Below are positions 52,860 through 64,000 of a DNA stretch of 64,000 nucleotides, piece by piece (positions within the stretch are counted from its first letter, which is position 1; every line of letters starts with the position of its first letter). The notes under the pieces are model-generated. The model made no database searches. It was not told where the DNA came from and saw only the letters and a list, made by a program, of their open reading frames with translations. Source of the stretch: Amphibalanus amphitrite (taxonomy: Eukaryota > Arthropoda > Thecostraca > Balanomorpha > Balanidae); the NCBI RefSeq assembly GCF_019059575.1, contig NW_024882025.1, positions 310,001 through 374,000 on the forward strand, written 5' to 3'. Position numbers and translations under genes: made by a program.

Positions 52860-53180
52860 ACTCCGTCCGTTTCAATTCCGCTCTCTCTCTCTCCAACCAT
52901 CAAGCGCTCTCTCCGTCCATCTCCTCTCTCTCTCCACTCATCCCTCGCTCTCTCCTCCCATCCCCGGCGCTCTCTGCTCTATCTCCTCTCTCCGCTCCAT
53001 CCTGCGCTCTCTCCGCTCCAGCAGCCGCCGCGTCGTTTTTGCGCGTCGCCTTCGACGGCCGTTCGTCGGGGCCGACGTGGCCTGAACTCACAGACGGCCG
53101 GCGGCGGCGGCGGCTCGACAGTTTTTAGCGCGGCGCCGCTTGATACCTGTGACGTCATACGAGACCGCGAGCACCGTGCC
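52860..53180 (+). promoter_or_regulatory. Candidate promoter: CT-rich tract, GC-rich island and CRE
   Basis: A CTCTCT-rich tract (52870-53020) leads into GC-rich sequence with TTTTTGCGCGTC and a TGACGTCA at 53150-53157, directly before an ATG-initiated open exon. No TATA box. Confidence 0.45.
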
Positions 53181-54157
53181 ATGAATGGCGCCTGTTCGGG
53201 CCGCCGGGACCGCAACGGTGAGTAGGGCACTAGCACCCGGCGACTACGGCCGGCCGCACCTGGATGATAGAGCTGTTTTTGTTGTCCGGATGGGTTGGGA
53301 TAAATAATGTAAAGCGAATAAATTTGATAGATTTATCAAATTTAATTTTTATTGCAGTATTGATAAATTTGATAATACGGGCGAGTGCATTACTGGGCAT
53401 CGTTAGGGCATTATTTTGGCATTTTGAGAAGCCAAAGATGATGGCATTATGAGAATGGATTTGGTTGGTAGATAACTCAAAATTAATTATAAGAACCTTA
53501 TCAATAAATTTCCAAAAGTGGCACTTGTAAGTTGTAGGTATAATGCCTTCCTAATCCACAGTAATGTTGATGCTCAGATCGGCCACTCTCCTAAATTAGT
53601 GTACCTACTTCATGGGTCCGTACGTTTTAAACTGTCATTTGCTTGCATAACTGAATATAACTGCCGATAGCACGGCAATGAAATTTTTATGTCGCCTCTT
53701 TTATGCCTTGCAATAACGATATTTCGTGTTTCAGAAACTTAGAAATTGGGATATATTCCAAGTATCATCATCAACCGAAATTTTCGAAGCAAAACCTGGA
53801 GTCCTGAAAGGTGTAGACAAGGTTAAAAAAATATATAGGCGTCCAGATCAAAAGAAGAAATCCAGTGAGAGTAATTGAAAAGAACAGCTGCACATACATA
53901 GGTATCTCCAAGGAGCAGCGGACCGGCCAGAGTCCCAGGTGTGCGCCGTTTCATACGAAGTTCGAACAGAGCCCTGCCAGCCAGCCGGATCACGTGGTAC
54001 CCGTGTGTGCGCCCGCCGTACCGCCATGTACCCCTGGTACTGGGACAGTGTGCCTCGGTCGGGTACCACCACTGGGTCACCGCCGCCACTCGTCAAAGCA
54101 GAGGACGGCCTCTACGGAGACTGTATGCGGCGGTATCGCAGCGACGGAACGAGACAG
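53181..54157 (+). CDS. Candidate 5' coding exons of an unidentified gene
   Basis: ATG at 53181 opens MNGACSGRRDRN and reaches a good donor (CG-GTGAGT) at 53217. A frame-compatible exon 53913-54157 (acceptor CCAAG) runs open to CAG-GTCAGT, together 94 codons ending in phase 0. The second exon contains a well-placed internal ATG (CCGCCATGT) opening MYPWYWDSVPRSGTTTG and the motif PPLVKAEDGLYGD, so it may itself be a first exon. The acceptor has a poor pyrimidine tract. No family recognised; the short N terminus with Lys-Ala-Glu resembles transcription-factor N termini but that is a guess. Confidence 0.33.
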
Positions 54158-55634
54158 GTCAGTTCAGACAGCAGATAAAATGTGATGGAAGATAAAAATT
54201 ACGTTATTTCTTAATCTGTCTAATCAAAATAATTATCAATTCAGACTCATGTAAGGTCAGACATACTATATAGTCTATATAACACTGCATTTATCGAATG
54301 CAGGTAATGCAGAATATGATTTCCTATAGCGCTATAACATATAGGTTTGAAACGTTGTTGAGTCAGACGGAACAGCAAACACATATTCTGGGCCTGTTAT
54401 GTATTCCTGAGTGTTTTGTACTTCATATTTGTGCCACATGTGCAATGTGCATGCACATTTTATGCACACAGCACGTTCATAAACATTTAATCTATCTCTC
54501 GCATTCATATAATAGAATGACGGGATAATCATGAACACTTGACATGCTTATATACAATTAGTTATCCCTCATTGTCGACTCTAAACTTCAGAATAATGAG
54601 GATACCATCGTAGAGCAATTTACAAATTATTCATCTCAAACCCTTGTCATGTGCCTAATCACATCACATAAAACTAATAAGACGAAACAAGTAAATACAT
54701 GGTGCCTTCACTATTACACAATGGACAACAAATTCCACTGATATCAATATACACTATACACGGCTAATAAATGTCAATCAACTGATCTGTCTATCAGGCT
54801 AGCTAGCAGGTGGCTATTGTTGAAGATGATTTCTACTGAGGTAGATCGGTTAGAAGCTGAGCTGCAGTCGCATACGACACGCTCGCTCAATATGTTCTAT
54901 AGATAACTACCGCACATCTGGAAACTAAATACAAATCATCTGACCGTCGCTTTGTGCACAGATATTTATAGTTTATCTTGATACAGAGATAAAGAGGACA
55001 TTTGAGTTGCTCTAGTTCCTCTAATTTCGGAACAGTTAAATAGTTTTACATGATACCATTCATGTGGCCATGCATTATGCATGCTCAGCATGAGCGGACT
55101 AAGCTACATCCATAAATATTTAATACATCTTGTAATAACTGACCAGCCTGTCCATATTTCTATACATATTGCATGAGAGAAAAGTTCCAGATAATCGCTC
55201 GACGAATGACGAATTATCGAATGCATTCCCAAAAATGGAACGGCATGACATGCCCTCTTAAACTTGCTTCTGCAAGGGTATATTGGTATGGAGCTACAAA
55301 ATAAATGTTTCAATTATAAATAAAGATTGAGACTCAACCAAGTAACGGCCAGCAACTGATACAACAAATGACTCAAGCCGATTTCCTCCATTTTATACAA
55401 CGCACTTGTACATACCATCGCGCTGGTGAGTCACACATTACGAGCTACTACACCAGTGCTTCAAAACAATGTTACCATACACGATCTCGTGGTTCCATGT
55501 CACAGGCAGGTGTCCATAGTCTCAGTTACGCGATATTCACTGATACACGCCCCATCGACCATTATCGTCATTGTAAGACTGATTATATTTACGGCAGCAC
55601 ATTTCGTCCGTCCTCGGTCCTCACAACACTATAG
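54158..55634. other. AT-rich region without recognised features
   Basis: About 1.5 kb. Only short chance open frames; no transposon ends or RNA genes seen. Confidence 0.5.
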
Positions 55635-55852
55635 GTACGGAGACCCGCAGTTGCTACTGTACACGAACTCCAACTCTAGCCGTCTGTCCTGTCCACAACA
55701 ACCGATAACATTGATATCGACTGCCGGTCCCTGTACAAGAGCAGCTGAGGTTTTCTGTGCGTGCCCTCTGACAGCTTATCGTTGTTCCCTGTGAGGGTGC
55801 TGGGACAATTTGCTCAGGGTCGCTGTACAGTAGCAACTGCGGGTCCCCGCAC
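55635..55852. mobile_element. 218-bp MITE, CGGGGACCCGCAG family, copy 1
   Basis: Inverted termini CGGAGACCCGCAGTTGC...GCAACTGCGGGTCCCCG preceded by TA at the left and followed by CA at the right, so a TA target duplication with one later change is possible. About 95% identical over its length to 57994-58212. No coding capacity. Confidence 0.88.
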
Positions 55853-56739
55853 ACAATTGTGCTTATACTCAGTCATAGGCTCAAGGCTGTACGACGACAA
55901 TCTTTCACCACTTGATGGCATTTCGTCATGCCACATCAGTCACGAGTCAACTCACTCATAGAGCAGGCGCTCTAGCTGGTTGCAGTGGTGGGATCAGGGC
56001 ACATATCCTCCTCCCATCGGAGTTGCAGGAGAGATGTAGATGCAGGCTCTCCACGGTTTCTTGGCACTTGCACTACTCTCAGCGGCAGAGGCAGCCGTAA
56101 TAGTCGCGTAACTACATATGAAGTTAAACAGATCATGTGGACCAAAGCCCAGAGACCGTGACATCAGAGACCGTTCAGCGTAACGTCCTTGACCAATGGT
56201 CAGCGACCAGAGGGGCTGGCCATTGGTGTCTCAGAGCCATCACCTGGCTCCGAGGACCGAAGGTCTGGGCGCTCACCAATCCAGACCTGAAACAGGAAGA
56301 AACTGTCAGTGGTGACAAATGACAAAGGCTTGCCACGACGGTCGACGGCAGTCTTTATTTGTCGTGAGGATTGAGCTGGTCGGTGAGGGAATATGCTGCC
56401 GAATAACAATGAGCCAATACAATAATTATTTGCGAGATGCCATTTTACGAATAGACGATGAAGAAAGAATCAAGGCCTGTTTGTAATTGTAATTCGTCAT
56501 CAAGTATGTTGTAGGCTTTGAATAATTGATCAGCACCAAATACTTCTTTTTTGTATCTTAATCCAATACACCCACGTTACGGTGATCCACTGGATGTGTT
56601 CTTTTTCCATTGATAAGCTACATAAAAACACCGCTGCTCAATCAGCCATGCTTATTGAATGGTTTCTTAAACACAGCGACTGCCCTTGCACACTGCGCTG
56701 ACCTAGACCGTGGCATTAGAACAGAGAGGTGACCCAGTT
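55853..56739. other. Region without recognised features
   Basis: About 0.9 kb with only short open frames. Confidence 0.45.
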
Positions 56740-56931
56740 CAGATCACCGCCGCGGCGCGCCGGCGGCAGCCAGTGCGCCGTTTTTGTCGCAGTTGCTATC
56801 GATTGCTGTTCGCTCGCAAGAGCCACGCGTTTTTGCTCGCGTTGTGGCCCGCGCGGCAAAAAATCGGCGATCAATGCCAGCCTGGCGAATGCCGGCAAAA
56901 CGACGAAACTGGGTAAATGAAGGCGGCAAGG
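56740..56931. promoter_or_regulatory. GC-rich island with CG-flanked A-tracts
   Basis: CpG-dense block with CGTTTTTG (twice), GGCAAAAAATCGG and GGCAAAACG, immediately followed by a long GA tract. Similar vocabulary occurs at 58930-59020, 61060-61080 and 62160-62210. It could be a TATA-less promoter; no convincing first exon seen here. Confidence 0.35.
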
Positions 56932-57046
<115 letters not shown>

Positions 57047-57340
57047 AGAGAGAAAAAAACTTATGCTTTTATTTAGTTGTAGGAAGCAATTCATTTTAGT
57101 AGCTTAGATAGTGTTAACAGAGGTGTGTCCACTGTCCGTATCTACTTCAACAGGATACGTCTTGTCGTAAAGCGATGCTTAATGTCACACAAAATAACTT
57201 TCCTAAGTCGTTTTCAGCCCAATCTCAGAAAACGAAGTCGCTGAGCCAGTGGCGGCGGAAGCGGGGGGGCAGCGGGGGCACGGCGCCCCCCCATCTTCCA
57301 GGGTGGGGGGCAAACATATCTTTTTGCCCCCCCAAAATTG

Positions 57341-57465
57341 CCTAACCTAACCTAACCTAACCTAACCTAACCTAACCTAACCTAACCTAGCCTAACCTAA
57401 CCTAACCTAACCTAACCTAACCTAACCTAACCTAACCTAACCTAACCTAACCTAACCTAACCTAA
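57341..57465 (-). repeat. (TTAGG)25 telomere-type array
   Basis: 25 units of CCTAA on the + strand, with a single unit changed to CCTAG (57386-57390). TTAGG is the standard arthropod telomere repeat. The array lies inside a hAT element, not at a chromosome end. Confidence 0.97.
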
Positions 57466-57993
57466 CGACGAAGTACCACAATACTTCCATACTACGTCAG
57501 GAACATATGCCAGTTTGGCTGAGTACCTTTTTATTAAGTTGATATAGCGAGTAATTTGGATTGATAATAGCCGTTTTCACGACGGGCTATCCGGCGAGCT
57601 AGTCCGTGACGGACTATTTCCACCAAACGCCCTCCACACATAATGCTCAGAAATCAAGCAGAGCTATCTACGAGCTACCGGTAACCGAAGTCTGGAAGAG
57701 TAGGACGGAACGCGAGTGGCCCGGCACGGACGTCACGAAAGCGCGTCTGAGCGTGCCACATGCCTTTCCCCGCGACTCTGCCAGACGCCAGCCGGCATAG
57801 GCGCGTGAGCCGGGGGGCAGCATGGGGGCAGCCTGCCCCCACAACTCTGGGGCCGTGGGGGTCGCTGCCCCCACAAAGTTTCAAAGGGCCAGGAACCGTC
57901 GGGGCAGCTTGTCCTCCCCATATTAGCGGCCGTGGGCCTCAAAGAAAAGCTGAATGGAAGACAATACCTATTTAAGTAAAAAAATCCCCCTCT

Positions 57994-58212
57994 GTACGGG
58001 GAACCGCAGTTGCTATTGTACACGAACCCCAACTCTAGCCGTCTGTCCTGTCCAGTAACAACCGATAACATTGATATCGACTGCCGGTCCCTGCACAAGA
58101 GCAGCTGAGGTTTTCTGTGCGTGCCCTCTGACGGCTTATCGTTGTTCCCTGTGAGGGTGCTGGGACAATTTACTCAGGGTCGCTGTACAGTAGCAACTGC
58201 GGGTCCCCGTAC
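57994..58212. mobile_element. 219-bp MITE, CGGGGACCCGCAG family, copy 2
   Basis: Termini CGGGGAACCGCAGTTGC and GCAACTGCGGGTCCCCG, each bounded by TA. Inserted within the hAT element at 57247-58467, hence younger than it. Confidence 0.9.
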
Positions 58213-58475
58213 CTGACTTGACAGCTCATGTGTGGAAGCTTTAAACGTTTATTCCAGGTTACCAAAAAGGTAGTTTCTCGACTCAGATGAGACTAAATAT
58301 CTCACTTATTTGCAAATGTTTTATTTTTTTTTAATTTTTGTTGTAAAGGCCAAGGGGTGAAAAATAAGTGGCCTAAAACCGGTGAGAAAACTAGATCTGG
58401 GGGTACCCTAGGTTCCGGGAAGGATCAGGTGTGCCCCCCCATCCCAAAATACCTTCCGCCGCCACTGCGCTGAGC

Positions 58476-58900
58476 TCCTCTCTAGAAGCGAGTGAGTCAG
58501 ATGTCAGCCCTCACAAACTGGACAGCACTCAGCAGCGCTGGGTCCCTGATCCCTCCGTGCCACCTGATCCCTCCGGTCTGAGTAATTCGTCACACAGCGT
58601 CAACCACCGCAAGTGTGTCCCATATTTATTTATATGAGTCGAAAAGCGGGCGACTCATCAGCGCACTTTCTTAGTCCCAGCCTTATGTAACGTTGGTAAG
58701 AACGATGCAGTAGAAAAATGTCTGTTGGCTTCTGCTCTACATATCTTTTTAACGTTTAGTCGTTTACTACCATCAAATGGACACCGCTGTTCCAGTTTCA
58801 AGCACAGTCCCGTTCAAATTAGGTACTTGTTCCATTGTTACCTACAGCCGCCCATTGCAGAGGTGCCAAGGACTAAGGAGCCTATCGGCCTCCCCCACAC
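58476..58900. other. Region without recognised features
   Basis: Short spacer between the hAT element and the next GC-rich island. Confidence 0.45.
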
Positions 58901-59048
58901 CCCGACCTGGTATCGCCTCTGTTGGCACGGCCCCACCTCCCGGTCAATGGCCGCTCTGCAAAAACGGTCGCAAAAAGGCGCACAAAAAGCGGCGCAGCGG
59001 CGGCAAAAACGGCGCTCCGGCCAGCGAATCGAGGTCAGGTGGCGCAAG
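58901..59048 (+). promoter_or_regulatory. GC-rich island with repeated GCAAAAA words
   Basis: CTGCAAAAACGG, TCGCAAAAAGGCG, CACAAAAAGCGG and GGCAAAAACGG within 70 bp, then GGCGCAAGATGGCGTCC, which places an ATG in a YY1/Kozak-like context. Confidence 0.45.
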
Positions 59049-59117
59049 ATGGCGTCCGAGTGCGCTGAGTCAGGCGGAGGGATTCGGGACTGCGGCGAGG
59101 GTTCGCAAAGCCCCGCG
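59049..59117 (+). CDS. Candidate alternative first coding exon (MASECAESG...)
   Basis: ATG in AAGATGGCG context opens 23 codons (MASECAESGGGIRDCGEGSQ then SPA) and reaches the donor GCG-GTATGA in phase 0, the same phase as the candidates ending at 54157 and 62488. A stop follows directly in the intron. No acceptor partner lies in the window. Confidence 0.3.
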
Positions 59118-59739
59118 GTATGACACCACGTGGCCCTGTTGCAGTGGCTCTGACACCGTCCTTACTAACAACTCCCTATCTGTACCTTCCTACCGTGTGG
59201 TTATCGGATATTCGGAACTGAGTTGAATTCAGATCGTGGCCAGTTTTGCCAGCAGAAAAATCGTCATGTGAATTATGTTTTGTTTAAAGTAGGTAATCCT
59301 TGAATTCCGCCGAAAGTCGCCAGCCGAAAGAACATGCCGATGGGAAAAAATAATACCTATTTCCTAGCCAAGCCAGCTTAACTGATATGTTTTCACATCA
59401 GTGTGTTTATTTTCAACTTTTTTTTTGTGGCCGGTTTGATTTATGAAATGCTTTTATGGTTAAAAACGGCAGCCGGCGACTTTTCTTTTGGTAAAAATGA
59501 TCGGGATAAGAACAATGTACACGTCACACGGCTACAGTGCTCCTTTTCCGAGTTAGCGATTGCCGATCTGTAGATGCTCCTCGCAAGCATTGAAGTGCAA
59601 GAAAAACTCCTTTATTCTTACGTCCCATAAAAGTCTCACAACAATTGCAAGGGCAGTTGTCGATGCGATTTTTAGTGTTTGTTGACTCTCAAAATCAACT
59701 CCCAACTAGCAATATTGGTCCTGAGAGTCAGATTCTCAG
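59118..59739. other. Region without recognised features
   Basis: AT-rich spacer between two promoter-like islands. Confidence 0.45.
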
Positions 59740-60110
59740 CGCCCGCCGGGCGAAGGACCGTCCGCAGTCGGTCCGCGCAGGACCAGTCCTCCATCTTCGC
59801 CGGCCGGCCGGCCGCCGGCGCCGCCTCCACTCTCATTGGTCAATATCGGGCAAAAAATCACCAACACGGTCTGCCGCCTGGCGGAGGAAGAACGATTTTC
59901 CCCGGAGGCCCCGCCCACTCGCTGACGTCACGCGTCGGGCGTGACGCTGGTGGCTGCTCGACCAATCAGAGGGGAGACTGCCCGGCTGAAAAAATACACT
60001 CTCTAGCAGCGATACCACGTCACAAAGGAAACACCGCGCGCGGGTCGCACGGCCGACGGCGCACAGCGGGAGAAGACGGTGGGAACGAGGTGCTGGGACC
60101 TGGGTACGAT
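59740..60110. promoter_or_regulatory. CpG-rich promoter-like island with CCAAT boxes, GC box and CRE
   Basis: Contains ATTGGTC (59837) and ACCAATCAG (59960), inverted relative to each other, CCCCGCCC (59909), TGACGTCA (59923-59930), GGCAAAAAATC and many CpGs. The arrangement resembles a TATA-less, possibly bidirectional promoter. No first exon could be assigned. Confidence 0.5.
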
Positions 60111-60135
60111 TAATAATAGGGCGGATGAAATAAAG

Positions 60136-60640
60136 TTAAAGGGACTATCCCACCTTTAACATGGGGTTTGAGTTGAGATAGCCAAGTTTGCGGCGAGGTT
60201 CAGAAACCACTATCTATCTAGGTTGCAACCCCCGCGGCCTCTTGGTGTTGAAGAAATTCGTTCCCTTCATTTGAAAATGGGCCTTGTACAAGGCCCTATC
60301 TTCAACATGGAGCGACCGTTAGTGTGACGTCACCTCGTTTAGTCATTCTGATTTAAATGGGTTTGTTCGTTGAAAAATCGCTTAAAACTTGGTCTGAACT
60401 TTGTTGTGGTGCCTACAGAGTAAAAAGAATCAGCCTTATGACAGTAATGTGGCCTGGGGAAGGAGGTAATTTTGGGCTGTGACGTCACATATTTGAAAGT
60501 TTGTGTTTGGAATATGGGAAGCCTAGGATGTTTAATGAAAAATAAATGCCAGAACCGTGTTCCTGGTCATCCAATCTATAAAGTCGGGCACAATTTAACT
60601 GGTTTTAACAACATTTTAGAAGGTGGGATAGTCCCTTTAA
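60136..60640. mobile_element. TTAA-bounded inverted-repeat element, copy C
   Basis: 505 bp. Left TTAAAGGGACTATCCCACCT and right AGGTGGGATAGTCCCTTTAA are perfect complements. Inner left TTAACATGGGGTTTGAGTTG matches copy B (40005). It carries two TGACGTCA sites (60325, 60480). Confidence 0.87.
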
Positions 60641-61652
60641 CTGATATATCACCAGGTAGAATTATATGTCAAGGTAGTGTTTCATTTTATAGGAATAAGG
60701 GCGAAGCATGGCATTGCTTAGCCGACGGAATCTCGTTTTTATTAAAGAAAATATGTTTAAGAATAATAAGCCTTTACTACATTTTGCAACTCATGGGGTA
60801 AATCCCCCATGCCGCTGGGTGAGCATTATCCCTCACAGTTTTCCAGCCCCGTTGATATGTAGGACAGCACTAATCCTCCGGGGATAAGAACCCCAGTAAA
60901 AAGCACGCTCACTCAGTTGGTAAAAACCCACAGAGGACGGCAAAACCGGGGGACGGATAGCCGTAATCGCAATGCAGATATCGAGTGACCCAGATTGGCT
61001 AGCGACCGGTAGGCGGCGGCGGAAATGGCGCGAAATTATGGCGCCGCACGAGAGCCGAGCGGCGGCGGCAAAAACGCAATTATCCCCACAGACCTGCTGT
61101 TTCGCTTAGCTAATGTAAACAAAGCGAAAAGCTTGGTGTTCATCGAATGGGGAATAATAACGAGTGCGCGTGTGACGCAGCCCTAATGTGGAATAGTGTG
61201 ACTAATTGTGTGACTAATTGCCTCACAATAAGTCATAACGATAAGCTAACGTTATACCAACCAAATTGCAAGAATGCGCTATTTTGCCTAAGTGATGCTA
61301 TTTGATTCATAATTATCAAGAAAACGTTCATGCATATATTACATGTGTGTTACCTTACACGAAGCAAAAAGAGCCAAAAGAGGTGATCATTCCGTGGAAG
61401 ATCATTCGTGCGTAGCAGGAAATGTATGATGAGGACAGCTTTAATGCACCTTATTCCAAACTCAAAATGTCTGATTTCCCATGACACTGGAGCTCTAAGC
61501 TCGGGCCAGCTGGCCTGTTGCCAGACAGCTCGCTAAACCAGCACAGCGTCGGACCCAGTCCAAACAAACGGAGACCGGCCGCGGCTGAGAGACGCCGGCT
61601 GTTCCTCCCAGTTGGATTCAGAGGCGCTGGCAGCCTGTTCAGAGGCGCTCTT
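60641..61652. other. Spacer with a small GC island
   Basis: At 61010-61085 a GC-rich block contains an E2F-like GGCGCGAAA (61027-61035), a GGCGCC and GGCAAAAACGC. No exon recognised. Confidence 0.4.
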
Positions 61653-61653
61653 A

Positions 61654-61750
<97 letters not shown>

Positions 61751-61764
61751 TCTCTCTATCTCTC

Positions 61765-61805
<41 letters not shown>
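61653..61805 (+). repeat. (CT)n microsatellite
   Basis: About 150 bp of CTCTCT with few interruptions; GA on the opposite strand. Confidence 0.96.
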
Positions 61806-61808
<3 letters not shown>

Positions 61809-62029
61809 CTCCCTCTCTTGCTCTCTTCCTCGATAGTCGATAGCTAGAGCGACGGCTCAATCCTTTGCGTAACAGCTTCGTTCTTCTCGACGAATGTCGA
61901 ACCCTAACCAATTGAAATAATTGATGCAATGCCAACGCTGGTGAATCCCAATTATGACATTTCAGGGAGTAGTTTCAGTGACAGCTCTCCTTTGAGTTAA
62001 CTGCAATCATCTCAACTCCAATCTGAGGT

Positions 62030-62386
62030 GAGCGGTAACGCCCCGCGACGCCGGTAATCGTCGACAATTAGCCGCCTCCACGACACGACACCCTGCGCTG
62101 CCCGTCGGCCGGCGCGGCGGTCGGAGCCGCCGCCGCCGCCGCCGGCGCAGGACGCCCAACATGGCCGCGCAAAAACGAGCGCAAAAAACGCCTGCAAAAA
62201 GGTGCGTTTCGGCGTTGGCCGCGCGCGCGTGACCCACCGGCGCCCCGCGGCACCCGGACGAGCAGACGCAAGAAGCGGCGGCCGCCGGCGGACGCAGGCT
62301 GTACAAGTCCTTCGACAGAAAATCGCCCCGAAAAAGTGGTCGCTAGTGCGTGTGAGGCTGGGGAGTGAGCCGTCCGAGGGCGAGTT
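62030..62386 (+). promoter_or_regulatory. GC-rich island upstream of a candidate first exon
   Basis: CpG-dense with CGCAAAAACG, CGCAAAAAACG and TGCAAAAAGG in 45 bp (62166-62210), GCC repeats and no TATA box. It ends at the ATG of the candidate exon at 62387. Confidence 0.45.
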
Positions 62387-62488
62387 ATGGCCGAGGGAGG
62401 TGTTATGTGGTCCGAGGATTACCAGCAGGAGGTGTGGCAGCAACCCGCCGTTCAGGAGCAGGAGCGGGGCGGACAGACGCCACCGGAG
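62387..62488 (+). CDS. Candidate alternative first coding exon (MAEGGVMWSED...)
   Basis: ATG (context GTTATGGCC) opens 34 codons rich in Glu/Gln (MAEGGVMWSEDYQQEVWQQP then AVQEQERGGQTPPE) and ends at the donor GAG-GTACGG in phase 0. A single, clean open exon after a CpG island. The downstream partner exon is outside the window, so the gene cannot be named. Confidence 0.38.
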
Positions 62489-64000
62489 GTACGGAGAGTA
62501 AGCCTCCTGGGTCACACGGACCGTGAGTGGTGGTTGGCTCCCATGAGGATAAAAAGAGTGGTCTATCCGCTGCATCGATGTGCACTTTTGCAGGTTTTCC
62601 CCAGAAGTCCACCTTGAGCAGCTTTGTCAATAACCCATGGAGCTGCCGGTTCCGTCCTAAAAGTCATGGTTATTTCACGGTGCTGCGCGCTCAGACCCTT
62701 GTGATATCCCCACTGGTTTTCTGAGGGTGATAGGGGCTAATTCGAGAACCATTAGCCACTTTTGAGAACGACCTGATCGTCCAGAGCCGACTAGGGTTAA
62801 TGCTTTCAATCTATATGGGATGCCTGTCGAATGCGAACTTAGGAATACATACAAGTGTGATGTTGCGCATGGGGCACATCCGTAGGAACTAGGAACGCAC
62901 GATTTACAGGTATTCGTTCCTTTCTTTTCACTTTTTACCATTGATAAGGGTTTTTGCAAACATGGAGGAGCAATGCAAACGTATCATGCATAGATGCAGG
63001 GTTGCTGTTCAGTCTGAACAACACCGGCGAAAACGAATCACCAGCAGATGAGCGAAGAAGAAGGGCAACTCTTCAATCACAACAAAAGGCGGTGCAATTG
63101 ACATCTCGTTGAACCTCCAACCCAAAATAAGATGACAAATGTAGGAAAGCCTCATGCTCAGTCCATAACAAGTAACTAGTAAGTTGCTAATGCTGACCCC
63201 AGTCTCAGTTTCGCCCCTGGCGACGACCGTCGGTGCTGCCTGGCGACCGTTGGCCTCTTCCCACGGTGACGTCACACGGGCTGCCATATGGGTGGTTTTT
63301 GTCCCGGTGACACAAATTCCTTCGGATCGTGTGACACGCGGCCTTCAGCCGGCAATGACAGTGGTATGCGCGGTGATCATTGAACATCGTTGGCCCCGTA
63401 TGAAAACCAGGCCAACGGGGAACAGTATCATGCAATTATAAAGAGCAATGACTACCAGCAAACCTCCACCGTATAGATTTGGATAACATATGAACGGTTC
63501 TTTTTTGTATTACCTACTAAACCCATTCAAAAGACAAATTTTGGTACATTATCTGCTAGACAATGCCATGAACGCAACCTGTTCAAGAAATCACACTACT
63601 TTCAGTTTGCATCGTTTTACACTGACCTTTTCTGTCGACACGTAGCGGTTCATTCTGCCGTCCGTGCTGAGTAGAGCAGCCGGAAGCGTTTGACCATGCC
63701 ATCAGAGACGGCCGAACCGAGAACAGCGCTCAGCCTCTTGGGGTCATTTGAGCCTCTCTGCTGAAATTTTCCGAGTTGTCGGACCGAACAGCCGAGGCTG
63801 AGCTGCCGCACGACTCACTCGCACGATTTCGATCCATCTGCCGAGAAAATGGAGGAAAGACTTTTGTCATCGCCAGCATCATTTTCCAACAAAGGAAACA
63901 ACAGCTACCTGTAGCGATGACTGTTGGCGAACGATATTTGTCACAAGGTCAGTTTCAGTCTCATCACTATCACATTCACTAACCTTCACTGCTTGCGTAT
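62489..64000. other. Right end of window; no recognised gene
   Basis: Probably intron of whatever gene starts to the left. One TGACGTCA site (63267-63274). Only short open frames. Confidence 0.4.

Larger units (their letters stand above)
57247..58467. mobile_element. Non-autonomous hAT transposon with telomeric array and MITE inside, 8-bp duplication CGCTGAGC
   Basis: Flanked by CGCTGAGC (57239-57246 and 58468-58475). Ends CAGTGGCGGCGGAAG and the complement CTTCCGCCGCCACTG form perfect terminal repeats. The left part (GGGGGCAGCGGGGGCA, then TTTTTGCCCCCCCAAAATT) resembles the left part of the hAT at 48949. A second internal block of the same vocabulary lies at 57812-57885. 1,221 bp, no transposase. 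Confidence 0.93.

Noticed and set aside
57341-57465. Chromosome end
   Set aside because: The telomere-type array is flanked by transposon sequence on both sides and unique sequence continues beyond; it is interstitial.
61518-61847. Leu/Ser repeat frames across the CT tract
   Set aside because: Microsatellite translation, not a gene.
63776-63982. 68-codon + strand frame near the right end
   Set aside because: It lacks an ATG in a good context and any donor or family signal.

Overview
The window is nuclear DNA of an arthropod, probably a crustacean and possibly a barnacle. Evidence for an arthropod: a 25-unit (TTAGG)n array (CCTAA on the + strand, 57341-57465), compact GC-rich exons with GT-AG introns, and several families of short non-autonomous DNA transposons. 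The barnacle suggestion is inference only: an axonemal dynein-docking gene (ODAD4) is present and thecostracans keep flagellated sperm.

Left part (1-38.5 kb): one large + strand gene, the second-largest subunit of RNA polymerase I (POLR1B). 21 coding exons can be placed with consistent phases (281-38553, 1,071 residues plus stop); roughly 80-90 N-terminal residues lie left of the window. Its introns host six further genes: a Ly6/uPAR-type GPI-anchored protein (-, three exons, 8944-16324), an intronless ODAD4/TTC25 (-, 20122-22641), an intronless 1,441-residue thrombospondin/laminin-G-like membrane protein (+, 23951-28276), and three glycine/tyrosine-rich secreted peptide precursors with identical proteins (29261-29671 -, 31319-31729 +, 33926-34336 -), the last two forming a large inverted repeat.

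Middle (41.3-46.4 kb): a complete nine-exon TMX3-like thioredoxin-related transmembrane protein of 424 residues. In TMX3 and POLR1B, 3' splice junctions have been tandemly duplicated with the first 21-51 nt of the exon. The clearest case is a six-copy 90/91-bp array before TMX3 exon 8.

Right part (46.4-64 kb): no complete gene recognised. It holds two tRNA-His(GTG) genes, nested hAT elements with perfect 8-bp target duplications, a hAT carrying the telomeric array, long GA and CT tracts, and several GC-rich promoter-like islands. Three islands carry a short ATG-initiated open exon ending in a phase-0 donor; these may be alternative first exons of a gene lying to the right.

Checkable structures (exon phases, target duplications, terminal repeats) were read base by base. 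Protein family names rest on remembered family sequences, not on searches.
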